From Aquatica leii (lineage: Eukaryota; Arthropoda; Insecta; Coleoptera; Lampyridae): DNA of 64,000 bases. The first letter of the stretch is position 1. Every line of letters begins with the position of its first letter. The position numbers and the translations under genes were made by a program. Below, piece by piece: positions 1 to 10,618 of this stretch. The notes beneath the pieces are model-generated. The model was not told where the DNA came from. It worked only from the letters and a program-made list of their open reading frames with translations, and ran no database searches. Where the stretch lies: assembly GCA_035610365.1 (NCBI GenBank), contig CM069438.1:35874737-35938736 (forward strand), given 5' to 3'.

Positions 1-850
1 AGAAAAAAGTAAACATAAACCAAAGTGAGAGTCGTACTAGTAAAAAAAGAAGAAATTTACTAGAAACTCAATCAAAGAAGAATACCAGCAAAATAGAAAA
101 AAAAACCAATTGGGTAGCATCCCAGCTACAACCAACAAAATTCCGCAAATGGAATCAAAAAATTAATCACAAAATCTAAAGAAGAGAACCAAAAGAATAG
201 CCAACAATCAGAATCCGATTGCCAAAAAGGATGAAAGAGAAGATAATGATTAGAAGAAGGAGACAACAAAGCACAACCAAAAATGTTGAAACGAGTAGTA
301 GAACTAGCTTCCACATTTTTAGCACGACTACCAACTTTAGAAAGATTTGCAGAAGTTCTTCGAGCTAGGCTAGAAGAGATAGACAATGTAAAGCCAACAG
401 TAACACTATCGCGTCATCGATCTAAACCGAGCGCTTTCTGCGACTGACAAACCGGATAGTAGCGAACGTACTCTGCCATTTTAGGTATTAAACGTGGTCA
501 ATAAAAATGACGTCGAAGAAGAAATGGAATGGACGTAATAATCGTGAATAATTGGTTTACATTGGCTGTTTGAAACTACTAGCTTTTACAGATGCTTATT
601 GTCAGGAGAGACTCGTACTAGTTTGCAAAGAAAACCGTGCATCCAATCAACGAGAAAACTGACAAGGAGACGCAGACACGTTACCCGCTAGTTATACCAT
701 TCGTTTTTAGTAGGGCCGGTAATCTTCAAAAACAAAGACAAAACCAGTAGACAAGTCAGAAGGAAAAGGAACCGGACGTAAAGGTTTAGCAGCTTTAAAA
801 CTACAACAAACAAGAGTATGAGAATTAGCAGTAGACACAAAAATAAATCG
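1..850 (-). mobile_element. Unidentified transposable-element fragment, arm A of a distant inverted repeat
   Basis: Read on the minus strand, this stretch matches 9911-10618 on the plus strand over most of its length, and its far end (near position 40) matches again around 11808-11850. Shared landmarks on the coding-like strand include the peptide SLARRTSANLSKVGSRAK, which reads GLARRTSANFSKVRCRSK in the other copy. A short open frame at 126-386 lies on this strand, but frames are interrupted elsewhere. I do not recognise the protein family. The copy runs off the left edge of the window. At about 850 it abuts a plus-strand LTR fragment, so it was broken there by rearrangement or insertion. 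Confidence 0.55.
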
Positions 851-851
851 A

Positions 852-1290
852 AATCTTAAAATTGTGCTTGTGATGTTTAAATTTTAATTTTCTAACATCA
901 TTTGCGTATGTGGTAATTTTGATTTATTTTTATTAGTTTAGTCATCACAGGGTAAGCTTTTGCTATTAGTTTTTAGAATTCTTTAGTAATTTCCTTGTTA
1001 ATTTGTTAGCACGACCACACACGTGTTAGTCCGCATCTTTCGATGTATTCTCGACCGATTAGGAGTTAGTATCGACCAAATAACTTCATGAAAAGATAAT
1101 AATTTTGGAAGGTCTACGTTAAAGCTAAAAACGAGGTCTCGACAAGAACTTTTCTCCGAGATACTATTCCTGATGCGTCAATTGACTGCAATATCCACTT
1201 TTAACTTAATGTGTACAACAGCATTCGATAACCGGTTTTTATGTCTTATTTCTTTTAGCATTAATTAATAATTTTGTAGATTTTTGTTTA
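852..1290 (+). repeat. Partial LTR of the TGTTAC/GTAACA family
   Basis: This segment is a diverged direct repeat of 2095-2530, which lies inside the complete LTR at 1979-3134. Shared blocks include TCATCACAGGGTAAGCTTT, TATCGACCAAATA and the stretch around TTTAGCATTAAT. Both the first ~115 bp and the last ~600 bp of the LTR are missing. It lies upstream of the complete LTR in the same orientation, so it is probably the remnant of the 5' LTR of one element whose 3' LTR is 1979-3134. Confidence 0.65.
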
Positions 1291-1960
1291 TCGGCTTATA
1301 AGTTTTATTGTTACGGTGCAGCGCAGTGATCGATAATTAGCAAGTGTTCGTTTAGCAATTGATAGTTGTTACGTTTTCTTCTTTCCTCTTTTTTTTCCTT
1401 CTCTTCGAATTCTAATTTTGGAATTATTAGTACTTGGGATTTTGGGTTACTTACTTTGGGGAGAATTTATAGGGTGGTTTTGTATCCAAAAGTTGGGGTT
1501 TAAGAGACTTTAGGTCTACTTAGTCCTGGACGCTTGTCTAAACTTCTACCTTTCTTATATTCTTTTGTTTTCTCTGGAATTCTTTTGATGTTTGCGTTCA
1601 TAGTGTATTGCGTTACTGTTTGTTTGTACCTTACTTTTTGGTATCGCTTCTGAACGCTTCGGAAATTAGTAAACCGTGTTGGTATTCTTCTTTGCTTTTG
1701 GATTAAATTACTCTAGGTTTCTTGGTGATACCATTCGCTTTGTGCGCTTCTTTTACAGCTTTGGTTGTCGGCATTCTTAAGATTCTGGAAATCCTCGGTC
1801 TCTTCTGTATTCGTGGTAATCTGATGAGATTACATCGGGTTGGGTTTTTTGAATTCGGGTTGGTCTTGGTTTTTAGGGTTCTGTCCTTGGTATATGCCTA
1901 AATTCCTATTTTTATTTTAGCTTTCGTTGTGTTATGTACGCTCCACGCGTTTATCTTGCT
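1291..1960 (+). other. Probable internal remnant between two LTRs
   Basis: No open frame of note is present. Parts resemble 12250-12500: both contain a block ending in a GTATATGCCTAAA or GTATGCCTAAAC motif followed by a T-rich run and TTTTAG or TTTCAG. Some minus-strand words such as DKRPGLSRP recall DKRPRRSIG in the 12.2-12.4 kb stretch, so a degraded structural protein (gag-like) on the minus strand is possible but unproven. Confidence 0.35.
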
Positions 1961-1978
1961 GGGGGGGGGGGGAGATTC
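1961..1978 (+). promoter_or_regulatory. Poly-G polypurine tract before the LTR
   Basis: A run of twelve G followed by AGATTC lies directly before the TGTTAC start of the LTR at 1979. In LTR retrotransposons a purine-rich tract at this place primes plus-strand DNA synthesis next to the 3' LTR. The position supports a plus-strand element and explains why the left flank of this LTR does not match its right flank. Confidence 0.55.
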
Positions 1979-3134
1979 TGTTACGTGCATTAATTTCAAA
2001 ATGTAATACCCTCTATATTCATTACCCTAAAGTTAGATTTTTACTTTCGACACTCTCTAACGAGTTTCGTTTTACTTCACTTCCTGTAAAGAAGTGTAAT
2101 CGTACTTGCGATGTTCAAATTAGTTTTCTAACATTATCGGCGTGTGTTGAAGCTATGATATAAAACGGAAATGCGTTTCTATTAGTTTATTCATCACAGG
2201 GTAAGCTTTGACTATTAGTTTTTAGAATTCATTTGTAATTTCCATGTGCACCCGGCCCGACACGTGTTAGTTCACATGTATCCGGTGTATTCTCCACTGA
2301 TGAAGGGTTAATATCGACCAAATACCTTAATGGAAATATTGTAATTTGGAAGGCCTAATTTAAATTTAAAAAGGATGTCTTGAGAAGGAAATATTCTCTG
2401 ATGTACTGTTACTTATGAATCAATATACTGCAAAATCACCTTTAATTTAATGTGTGCAATAGCATTGGATAACTGGGTTTATTATTTCTAATTCCTTTTA
2501 GCATTAATATTGTTGTAAATTTTTGCCTTCGTGAGTCATTGTGTTGACACAATTTGCTCTGTTCATTAATATTCCAGATGGACTCAACGAGGAAAACGTT
2601 TTCTTCGGGCAAGTACTGGATTGTGGGTAAGTCTTATTAAATTAGATTTGTGTCATAAACGTCTCTCACGAAATTTTTGCTTGTTTTAACTTACGTAATT
2701 ACTATAATTTTTTCAATACCATTTAGGTATTTTCATTAATTATTTTGTAAGTCGCCTGCTGTGAATCATAGATACTTTTCATTATCAATGTAATTTTCTT
2801 CGCTATCAACGGCCTATGTGTAAACCTATGTATTGTGTGTTGCCGATACTTTCGGCATTTACTGATCGAATAATTTACGACTTGTGCTCGTTGTTAATAA
2901 TCTACGATATTAAGTTAAAGTTGTTATACAATTTTATCTTTCATTTTTCTTGGTCCGTTTAGGATTACGAACCCGATTTTGTTACAAGCTTGGATCTTCT
3001 GTCTTGATCAAAACAAAAGTTTTATTTAGTAAGATCTGGTGCCCTTTAAATTCCATTTATTTGAACCTCACCTATCTCCGAATAGTGTGAGTTGGCCGTG
3101 CAAGGTTCGTAAGACCTATAAACTTGTAGCAACA
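1979..3134 (+). mobile_element. Complete LTR, TGTTAC...(G)CAACA, probably a 3' LTR
   Basis: The stretch starts TGTTACGTGC and ends near CTTGTAGCAACA. It is 1,156 bp long and aligns along its length with the solo LTRs at 30572-31972 (same strand) and 43694-44838 (opposite strand). Shared blocks are the first ~60 bp around TAATACCC, a mini-exon-like cassette at 2578-2626, a GTGTTGCCGATACT block near 2835, and a last block with GTTGGCCGTGCAAGGTTCG. The poly-G tract at its left and the partial LTR at 852 suggest it is the 3' LTR of a shrunken element rather than a solo LTR. It interrupts a minus-strand gag-like frame that starts at 3281. Confidence 0.8.
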
Positions 3135-3281
3135 CTCAAGAAGACAAGTACAACTTGTCAGAAACTCCATAAGTAAAGACGAATTTTCACCCAAGAAAGT
3201 TTCGTTCCAATTTCCTAAGTTCGTTTCTGGATCAGAGTCCGAAGAAACAAGAAGTGGTGGTTCTTCGTCTGAAGAGGACAT
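3135..3281 (-). pseudogene. Start of an LTR-element ORF (gag-like), cut by an LTR
   Basis: Reading on the minus strand from the ATG at 3281, the frame gives an acidic, serine-rich start (MSSSDEEPPLLVSSDSDPET) and about 49 codons before it runs into the LTR at 1979-3134. The remaining codons to the stop at 3072 are read from LTR sequence. The ATG lies about 300 nt downstream of a tRNA-Lys-type primer-binding site on the same strand, which is the normal distance for the first ORF of an LTR retrotransposon. The peptide is too short to place in a gag family, so the assignment rests on position. Nothing downstream of the cut was recognised on the other side of the LTR. Confidence 0.45.
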
Positions 3282-3577
3282 ATTTAAAATACTAGAGACA
3301 CAATAAAGCCTAAAACAACAAACTAATCAAGACAGCAAACCAAAACAGAAATCCGTTAACACGTATATGACTAGAAACTTAAACAATCTGCACATAAATG
3401 AGTCGATAAGCAAAGAAACTACACAAAATAGCAATGGTTAATTGAAGCCAACGCCTTAAGCAAACTAACTACAAAGTCAGGTCCGGTAACAAGACAATAG
3501 AAGCGATGCAAAACTCTGACTTAGTTAAACCCACTAATGACAATTTACAATAAGTAAAAGAATCACTAAATAATCAA

Positions 3578-3595
3578 GCCCCACGTTGGGCGCCA
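3578..3595 (-). promoter_or_regulatory. tRNA-Lys-type primer-binding site
   Basis: On the minus strand this 18-mer reads TGGCGCCCAACGTGGGGC. From memory of the family, this is the complement of the 3' end of tRNA-Lys (CUU type), CCA included. A primer-binding site starts minus-strand DNA synthesis in LTR retroelements and sits just inside the 5' LTR. Five bases beyond it, at 3601, the plus strand starts TGTAACATAC, which would be the inner end of a minus-strand 5' LTR ending in ...TGTTACA. Confidence 0.75.
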
Positions 3596-3600
3596 AGTTT

Positions 3601-6600
3601 TGTAACATACATAAATTTAACCTAACTTATGCAGGCGGCATTTCAAAACACTTTCTTGGTGTGCCTATGTTTTCGTGATAATTTGTGGTTTGCAATGTGA
3701 GAAAAAAACCGTCTCTATGTGGCCATTCCAAATTTTATTGCAATTTGCCTAAATACCGTACAAACGCCTACGTGATCCCATTGTTGTTAGCTGACGCCGT
3801 TATTAACTAACTCGTAACTACTGATTTGATCATTACTACATAGTCAAAGTTAACATAATTTTACGCAACCGGGCCAAAGAGCCGCTTTAGCATTTTGCGG
3901 CACAAGGAGTAAAAAACCTCGTAAGTGAACACAATCTACGCATTATCAACGAACTATGCCATTTTTCACCATACATACTTCTAGCAAATGCGTTGTTACA
4001 AAAGTAGTTAAAAGTGAACACTGACTAACATGGTTTCCTTAAACAAATTATACTCTAAAATAGTTGACACACGATTAGAGCCAACATGATTTAAATCAAA
4101 ATTGTGTTAAATCTAGAGATAGTGTGCTATGGTGCTACAGCAAACTAAACATGGTTAAACAAGTACTGAATGAGACTTTCAAAATTAGTTTTTTATTGTT
4201 AAATGAACTCGAAGACCAAACAAATTAGCCAAACTGAAAAAAAATAGGAAAACTCATAGACTACTTGACCAAAAAAAATTATGTGTTAGCACAATAACAT
4301 TCTAAAAAGCAGTAAGTAAAATATAAAGAAAACTGTTTTATGTATTCCTTTTAAAAGCACAAGAAAAATCAATGTATTTTTTAAAACAAAAAAAAAGTTT
4401 AAAAACCAGTCCATAGCCACCTCATTACAGCAAGCTTGAACTATAAAAGCACAAAAACGAGTTCCTGCCATTTTCATTTTAAAACGGCAATTGACCGTTA
4501 ATCACTTAATTAGTTTTGAAATATGCAATTCCATTGCAAATTATACGTAAAAAACGACTTTTTGTGACTAAAGCAAACTTGTTTGACGGCCTCTTACGTT
4601 GGCAATTTTCGAATTCGCGTTTGCTCGTTTGTAAACCCAATCAACGCAACAAAAACGTTTTAATTTTTAAATAGAATAATAAGCACATAACCTCAAAAAA
4701 AATTTACGTTTTTACCCGAATAATCGTTTTCAAACAGTAGACGCTGAGGTAAAACAACTTAAACAAGACCATTAACGTAATTACACATTTCCACCATAAT
4801 TTCTTACAAGAAACATTTAATTGAGAAAATGCAAAATAAAATCGAAGACTTTAATTGCATTCTGGAGAAAATTACTTTACAGAAGTTACATGATTGATAC
4901 TTGTAAAACGGGTAATAAGTTTCTTTAACCGCTTGGTTGTGTAACACAAATTAGAAAAAAAAACATTGATAATTTCGATTTTTTTACTTAATTGACCAAA
5001 AAAACGAAATGCAAATTCTAATTAAAGGTTCTTTGTAATTGCGTCGCTTGATTGCTTTTAATTGACGCATTTCTTTTTGAACGAGAAATATGTCGATAAT
5101 TCATATACCGTTATAATGCTTATATTTCGATTCTAAAAAACGGTACCTAAATAAAATAAATAGTCAAAACTTACTAATATTCAAAAACCAGACGCAGAAA
5201 AATTATCATTAATTTTGTACTGTTACAGACTGAGATAAATCAAATTTTAATTGTATAAATAATTCGCGCTATTAATCTTAATCCCAAAGGTGTTGTCTGT
5301 GACATTTATTCGTCCTATACAGTTTAGATCGCAGTCGTTGCAAGTAATTTTATCGATGCCCGACTTATTTGGATACAATTTTGAGTTTTCCCTACTTGCT
5401 TGCCAGTCCATGAATAATAAATTAAAGTTTGACATTGTAATTTTCCTAAATATCGAGTTTGGTGTTCATCATTAATGCAACAACGTAGTAAGACGATTAA
5501 AGTTTCAAGACGGAATAATCGTAAGTGCGTCCGAGACTAAAGAGAACGAAAAAAGCATGGAGATATTGATTAAACAAGTCAGTCTAGAAACGTAGTTTTC
5601 GCAGTGTTAATTTGAAAAACCCCCAGACGCCTATTAAATATACATTTTAGATATAAATGCAAAAGAAAAGAAAAAAAAATAATAAGAGTTGCGATAAAGT
5701 GCAGCTGCTTTTTCCTATCATCTTCATGTCAAAAGATACCCTTTAAACATGCGACGCCCTGTCATTCCTTGAGGACCTTTACTTTTCCATTCCCCCTAAC
5801 AATGTCTACTGTATTATCTTTGTCTTTCACCGTAATGGTACTGAATTGTTAACAAGGACGGTCTTATGAATCATGTAGTTGTTAAGTGAGCGGCTGCACA
5901 AGTACCCTCTTCATCAGCTAATGTCAGAGAAACTACAAAAGGAAATTTCAGACGTACGCAGTTTTGCGCAATAACAAACAAATGCAAAAGTTACTAAAAT
6001 AATGTTAAACACCTCCAAAAGTTTTAATTAGTAAAAGTATACGTTTGTACGTATATAGTCAATATATGCAAAAGAGGACTTTGGCTCTTTCGTTTGTTTC
6101 GATCAATACTTGCTACGATTATTATTTATTTTTTTTAATCGTGGAGCGATTCATTCGAGGCTCCGCATGACCTAAACCCGCAATATTATTATTTTTTACG
6201 ACATAATTGGCTTAGATGTGCTCTATCAGCGGTTATCTTTGCTGTGCAGGTCCCAAAGTACCAGTATGAGCTTGTTACGTTATGGGTTATGTTGCATCCT
6301 GTACTAGAGAGAAGACTTAGCTTATGTATGACCCGAACACTCAACTAATATCTCCCCCGACATTACTCTTAGTTTGTCCCTCGACTCTGACGTAAGACAC
6401 GAGAAATTTCTTCAACCCCGTCGCCGCCCCCATTAACACACAAAAAATGCGCACATCTCGTTAAGAATCGCGTGTTTAATTAAATACCATCGAACTCATG
6501 CAAGTTATTTATTGTTTTCGTCTCGAATAAAAAAATGGGTTAATTTAAGCGCAAATTTTAAATTTAAATTAGCACGATTAAGATTCTTTTTTCGAATCAA

Positions 6601-7390
6601 AACAAAACCACGCTTAATTGCGTTTGTTTATTTTTACACGGTAAGGACAAATCGCGTGTTGGAATTTACTCGTGCTTTGTAATAAACAATTACGGGGTTG
6701 TGGTGTTACTAGTACAATAGCTGTGTTTAGTTTCATATTTTATCGACTATCAATACTGCTTTGAGTTTAAGCGCATAAACAAACGCAAATCGCTTTTTAA
6801 ACACTAATAGTTTCGTATTCGGATACTAAATATCTAAAAGCAAGTATCGGTTAAGCGGTTAACCGGTTAAAACAAAAAAATTTTGATCAATCAATCAAAT
6901 AATTAAAAAGCTTAGTAAGCTGTGGAAACAACTGATAGTTTCATTTGAAAACAGTAACCAGGTAACTAGATATGATTTCGCAATCATGAGATTCATGTGT
7001 TTTCTATGAACGCATTCAAAAAATACTTAACACTGACAATCTCTCTAATGAACTATTAAAATATGCTGATAAGTCCTGTACAATTTTTTTTTTCAAAAAA
7101 ATACCTGAAAGTGAAAACGCATAAAACCGTAAAAAAATGCATGAACGCCGAAGCAATATTTCTATCTATAAAAATTGTATAAAGCTCATTCTGACATGCG
7201 TAAGAGGTCGCCTCGACCGCAGTGATACCAAAAGACGCTAGGAAATACAACAGAACAAAATTAAAAATCAAGTTATAAGAAAAACAACCATGACGTGGAT
7301 GGAACCATTACATTAACAAAAGGAGAAACAATAGAATTGTCTGAACTGCCAAAATAATAGAAATTAGATAGTCCACGCCACGAACAATAA
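3601..7390. other. Non-coding stretch; putative LTR tail at 3601, otherwise unassigned
   Basis: The left edge may be the minus-strand 5' LTR belonging to the primer-binding site at 3578-3595; I could not find its outer end or its partner. The rest is AT-rich with many A and T runs and no convincing exon, RNA gene or transposon domain. About 5700-5960 and 6130-6470 are less AT-rich than their surroundings and look like single-copy sequence. If the host gene at 15652-15907 continues to the left, this would be intron. Confidence 0.4.
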
Positions 7391-7394
7391 CTAG

Positions 7395-8560
7395 AAACCC
7401 AGCGTTATGTTAAGTGTTTTAGTGTAATTTTCGTACTGTATAAGTTTTGTCCACATTTTGCTGCATTCAGAGCGATGCGCTGAGAACTGGATGCTTCTCG
7501 ATAGCTAGAATTTTTTAAGAGAAAAAACTATTTTTTTGGTGGTTATGGTTATGCTTTAACGTGAGTGCCCAGCGAAGTTTTCACTTTTAAATTTTCACTC
7601 ATTGGTGTTATAAACGGGTAATATTTTCGCTGCTTCTGTGAAAGCTTTCCTGGGGTAAGAATTGATTAATTTTGTTGTCATTCTCTTTGACTTTCTCGTA
7701 ACTGTGATAGCAACTTGGAATACCGCCACATGCTGGTCAATTTCGGACGATTCATGTTAATCCATTACTTTCTGCTGGAAACTATAACTAGAAGCACGCA
7801 CTAAAGAAAGCCATTGATTAATTAAACCACTTCCGAAACATAATCTAGAAACAAATCGTTGTTATATCTCATGTGATGTTTGAATAACCTTGAAGGCACA
7901 CGTACGATAGGATTAGTGAGAACCATTTGGACGCTTGACGCATTTGATTACGACGATTCATTGTTTCATTGCTTCTGATACGATCCTATATCTGACCATT
8001 ACTTTATTTTTCTTAGCAATTTTAAGAGAAGATTGAAGCATGCAGATAGCTATTCGCATGTCTTGGATAATTGCGAGTACATTTTTCTTGCTATTAATTT
8101 GTATATTTGTCAAACGTAAAATACGTGTTACTTAGATATAGATTTTATCACAATTAACGCACGCGAATTCACTAGTTTCGACTTAAATCGACGTTTAATT
8201 ATGTTTGTTATACTGTATGATTGGAGAATTGCCTACCCTCTAGGACTTGTATCAACGCTATAACTGTAATATTTATGGAACTATTCATTGTTACTATATA
8301 TGTAATTTTGCCTTGCTTACATTTTTTTAACCTCTTTTTTTCTAGTTGTTGAAAATAAATGTATTTGTAGTTATAATCAGTATTTTGTCGTCTACTATTT
8401 CAGTGTTGGATAAATTTAAACGGTGTCGTCCATTCTAGTTTCTAACCGTTTTGGCGCTTTTTTATTCTTAGCTCATCGCGACCTGCAATCTGTTTGCTGA
8501 TTATTTATTGATGATTGTTGCTTTAATTCAACCCAGTCGCAAAAAAAATTTTTTGATCTC
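7395..8560 (+). repeat. Long interspersed repeat M1, copy 1
   Basis: The module starts near TTATGTTAAGTGTTTTAGTG and ends past CTAACCGTTTTGGCGC and a CAACCCAGTCGCAAAA block. It aligns with 39395-40465 and 57325-58275. Landmarks shared by the copies are the ...GTACYGTATA... start, a GACGCATTTG or GGTGCATTT block followed by a GATCGTATGA block, and the block GTTTCTAACCGTTTTGGCG. No protein is encoded. The last ~120 bp are shared with the M2 module, so M1 and M2 may be different non-coding parts of one element family, probably a retroelement. Confidence 0.6.
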
Positions 8561-9011
8561 TTTTGTGCTTGTCGCCTAGAGAAAGATAGCCAACCTTGCT
8601 AAAAATAGTGTTGTTTCAAATTGTCTCAACATATCTTATATAGTTCTCATTCATAATAGACGCCTAATGTAATAAAACGCAGAAAAACTAATGGTTTGAT
8701 GTCAAAACATGTTTAAAATAACAGACTATGAGCTGTTTGCTCTTAAAGCCCGCACGTTAGCAGCCAATTTCAGTTTATTTTTGTTGACAGAGACATAACA
8801 CATACTGACGTTGTAGTAGTTTTTTGCGGCGGTCTATTGTTCGTCGATTCTGGATTTTATTGTGAAAAATTTATGTGAGGATATCGGTTAACTCTAATCT
8901 ACTTAGGTGCGGCGAGGTCTGTTAAGTCACTAATTTTGTAGCAAAAGTTTTTCCCTTGGATCAATTTAGCATTTGACATAGAAAATTGCACACAGATTAA
9001 AACACAAAGAT
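8561..9011. other. Spacer between M1 and M2 repeats
   Basis: AT-rich sequence with no open frame, RNA gene or recognised repeat. Confidence 0.3.
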
Positions 9012-9910
9012 TGTTACATGACATTATTTTGTATTTTTCAAAAATATTTATTCTAAATTAAAATTAACGCGGTACCAACGGCGATTTTACTCGCTATTTA
9101 CCGCTGTGAACGTTCGGGTATCCGAGTGTTATTTTACGACATGTAAGTAGTTTCTTTTCTGTTAAATTTTTCTGGGCAGTAATTTCTATTACGCTTTTAG
9201 CGGATGTGCTAAGGAAAACCTGTTCCAGGTATTAGTCAGGCTCTACGATTAAGTTAATTACGCGAAGTTTCATGCAGGCAAAGCAATTCTCAAAGATTGC
9301 GTCGTCACGTTATCTTTTTACCTTTTTTTTAGCGAGTTTCGTGGAATTTTTAATCTGTCTTTGTACCAGGCCGTTTTTGCGATATGTAACCTGTGGAGTC
9401 CACCTCGTTTTGTGTAATCAGAAGGAACGAGAGAAGACTCATATCAGTATCAGTATTCGTTAAATTACTTTATGCAAATTACTTACTATAGCGCATACCG
9501 TCTCGCATTTATATTTATTACTTTAATTATGTGAGCCTTGTACGTACTGATTCTTAGTAACGTATAATTTTGTTTTATGTAATTTGCTTAAATTGTATTC
9601 ACTAAAAGTCAGCCTTCAGTTTTCATAACGTTGACTTTTAGTCGCTTTATACATAAATTTATATGTTCTATAACTTTATGTATTGTCGTTGAGTACGTTG
9701 ACGTAACATCCGTCGTTTTTAGATCATTTGATCGCAGTCTTAGCCAAAAGCAAAATAACATTAATCGTCATACATAAGTTTATATACCACGCATGTTTTA
9801 ATTTTTAAATCTGATAAAAGAGAGTAGTGGAAGTCACTACTGCCGACGAAGAATAGTCGGTTGGGTAAGTTTTTTGTGCTCATATTTTTTGCGATTCATT
9901 ATTATCACTG
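9012..9910 (+). repeat. Long interspersed repeat M2, copy 1, LTR-like
   Basis: The module starts TGTTACATGACATTATTTTG; copy 35189 starts TGTTACATGTCGTTATTTTG. Then comes a block with TAAATTAAAATTAACG, a GACATGTAAGTAGTTTC block, GTGGAGTCCACCTCG, a GTTGAGTACGTTGACGT block, and finally a TATA-like site with a splice donor. The same order occurs at 12541-13265, and the later blocks recur at 34140-34480 and 36960-37322. No protein is encoded. The TG start, TATA site and donor are what an LTR and retroelement leader would show, and two copies flank a possible internal region (9911-12540), so a degraded LTR element spanning about 9012-13680 is a reasonable reading. Confidence 0.55.
9779..9866 (+). 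promoter_or_regulatory. Putative retroelement promoter and leader with splice donor
   Basis: TTTATATA at 9779-9786 is followed about 45-50 nt later by AGTAGTGGAAGTCACTACT (a short hairpin), then by GACGAAGAATAGTCGGTTGG and a consensus donor GTAAGT at 9865. The arrangement recurs at 13176-13257, 34390-34478 and about 37230-37322. Promoter activity is inferred from the layout only. Confidence 0.45.
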
Positions 9911-10618
9911 TCGATTTATTTTTGTGTCTACTGCTAATTCTCATACTCTTGTTTGTTGTAGTTCTAAAGGTGCTAAACCTTTACGTTTGGTCCCTTCTCT
10001 TTTTGTTTTGTCGATTGGTTTCTCTTTGGTTTTGAGGATTACCGCCCCTACTAACGACCAATGGTATAATCAGTTAGTGTGTAAAGTGTCTTTCTTTGTT
10101 GGTTAGTAATTCAAGGTGTTCTCTGCAAACGAATACGAGTTTTTCCTGACGATAAGTAGCTGTGGAAGCTAATAGTTCCGAACAACCAACGTAAACCTAT
10201 TATTCACGACCATTCCATTTTATGTCATAGTTGTTTAGTGTTGCCAAGACGTTACTTTTTTTTCGGCGTCATTTTTTTTGACCTCATATGAGAATTAAAG
10301 TGGTGGAGTACTTTCGTTACTGTCCGGTTTGTTGGTCACAGAAAGTGCTTGGTTCAGATCGAATGTGCGATCGTGTTACTGCTACTTTTCTATCATTTAC
10401 TCATTCTGGTCTAGCTCGAAGGACTTCTGCAAACTTTTCTAAAGTTCGTTGTCGTTCTAAAGATGCGGAAACAAGTTTTCTTTTGTCAACAGCCAGTTTT
10501 TGATATATCTGGTTATGCTTTGTGGTCTCTTTCTTTTAATAGTTCTCTTCTCTTTTATCTGCGTCACAATCGTCGTAAAAATTAGTTCATTTTTGTCAAT
10601 CTTTAGATTTTGTGATCT
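9911..10618 (+). mobile_element. Unidentified transposable-element fragment, arm B of the inverted repeat
   Basis: This is the plus-strand counterpart of 1-850: both contain TCGATTTATTTTTGTGTCTA, a block around CCATTCCATTT, and the peptide stretch around LARRTSAN. Open frames at 9861-10106 and 10288-10503 are broken pieces of whatever protein both copies once shared; I do not recognise it. The match stops at TTTAGATTTTGTGAT (about 10617), where mariner sequence begins, and resumes at about 11808 with ACTAGTAGAACTCTCGCTTT. The mariner therefore inserted into this element. Confidence 0.55.

Noticed and set aside
8400-8470. GTTTTGGCGC in the M1 and M2 tails as a primer-binding site
   Set aside because: Only the first 6-7 bases match a tRNA-Lys-type site, and the rest diverges differently in each copy.
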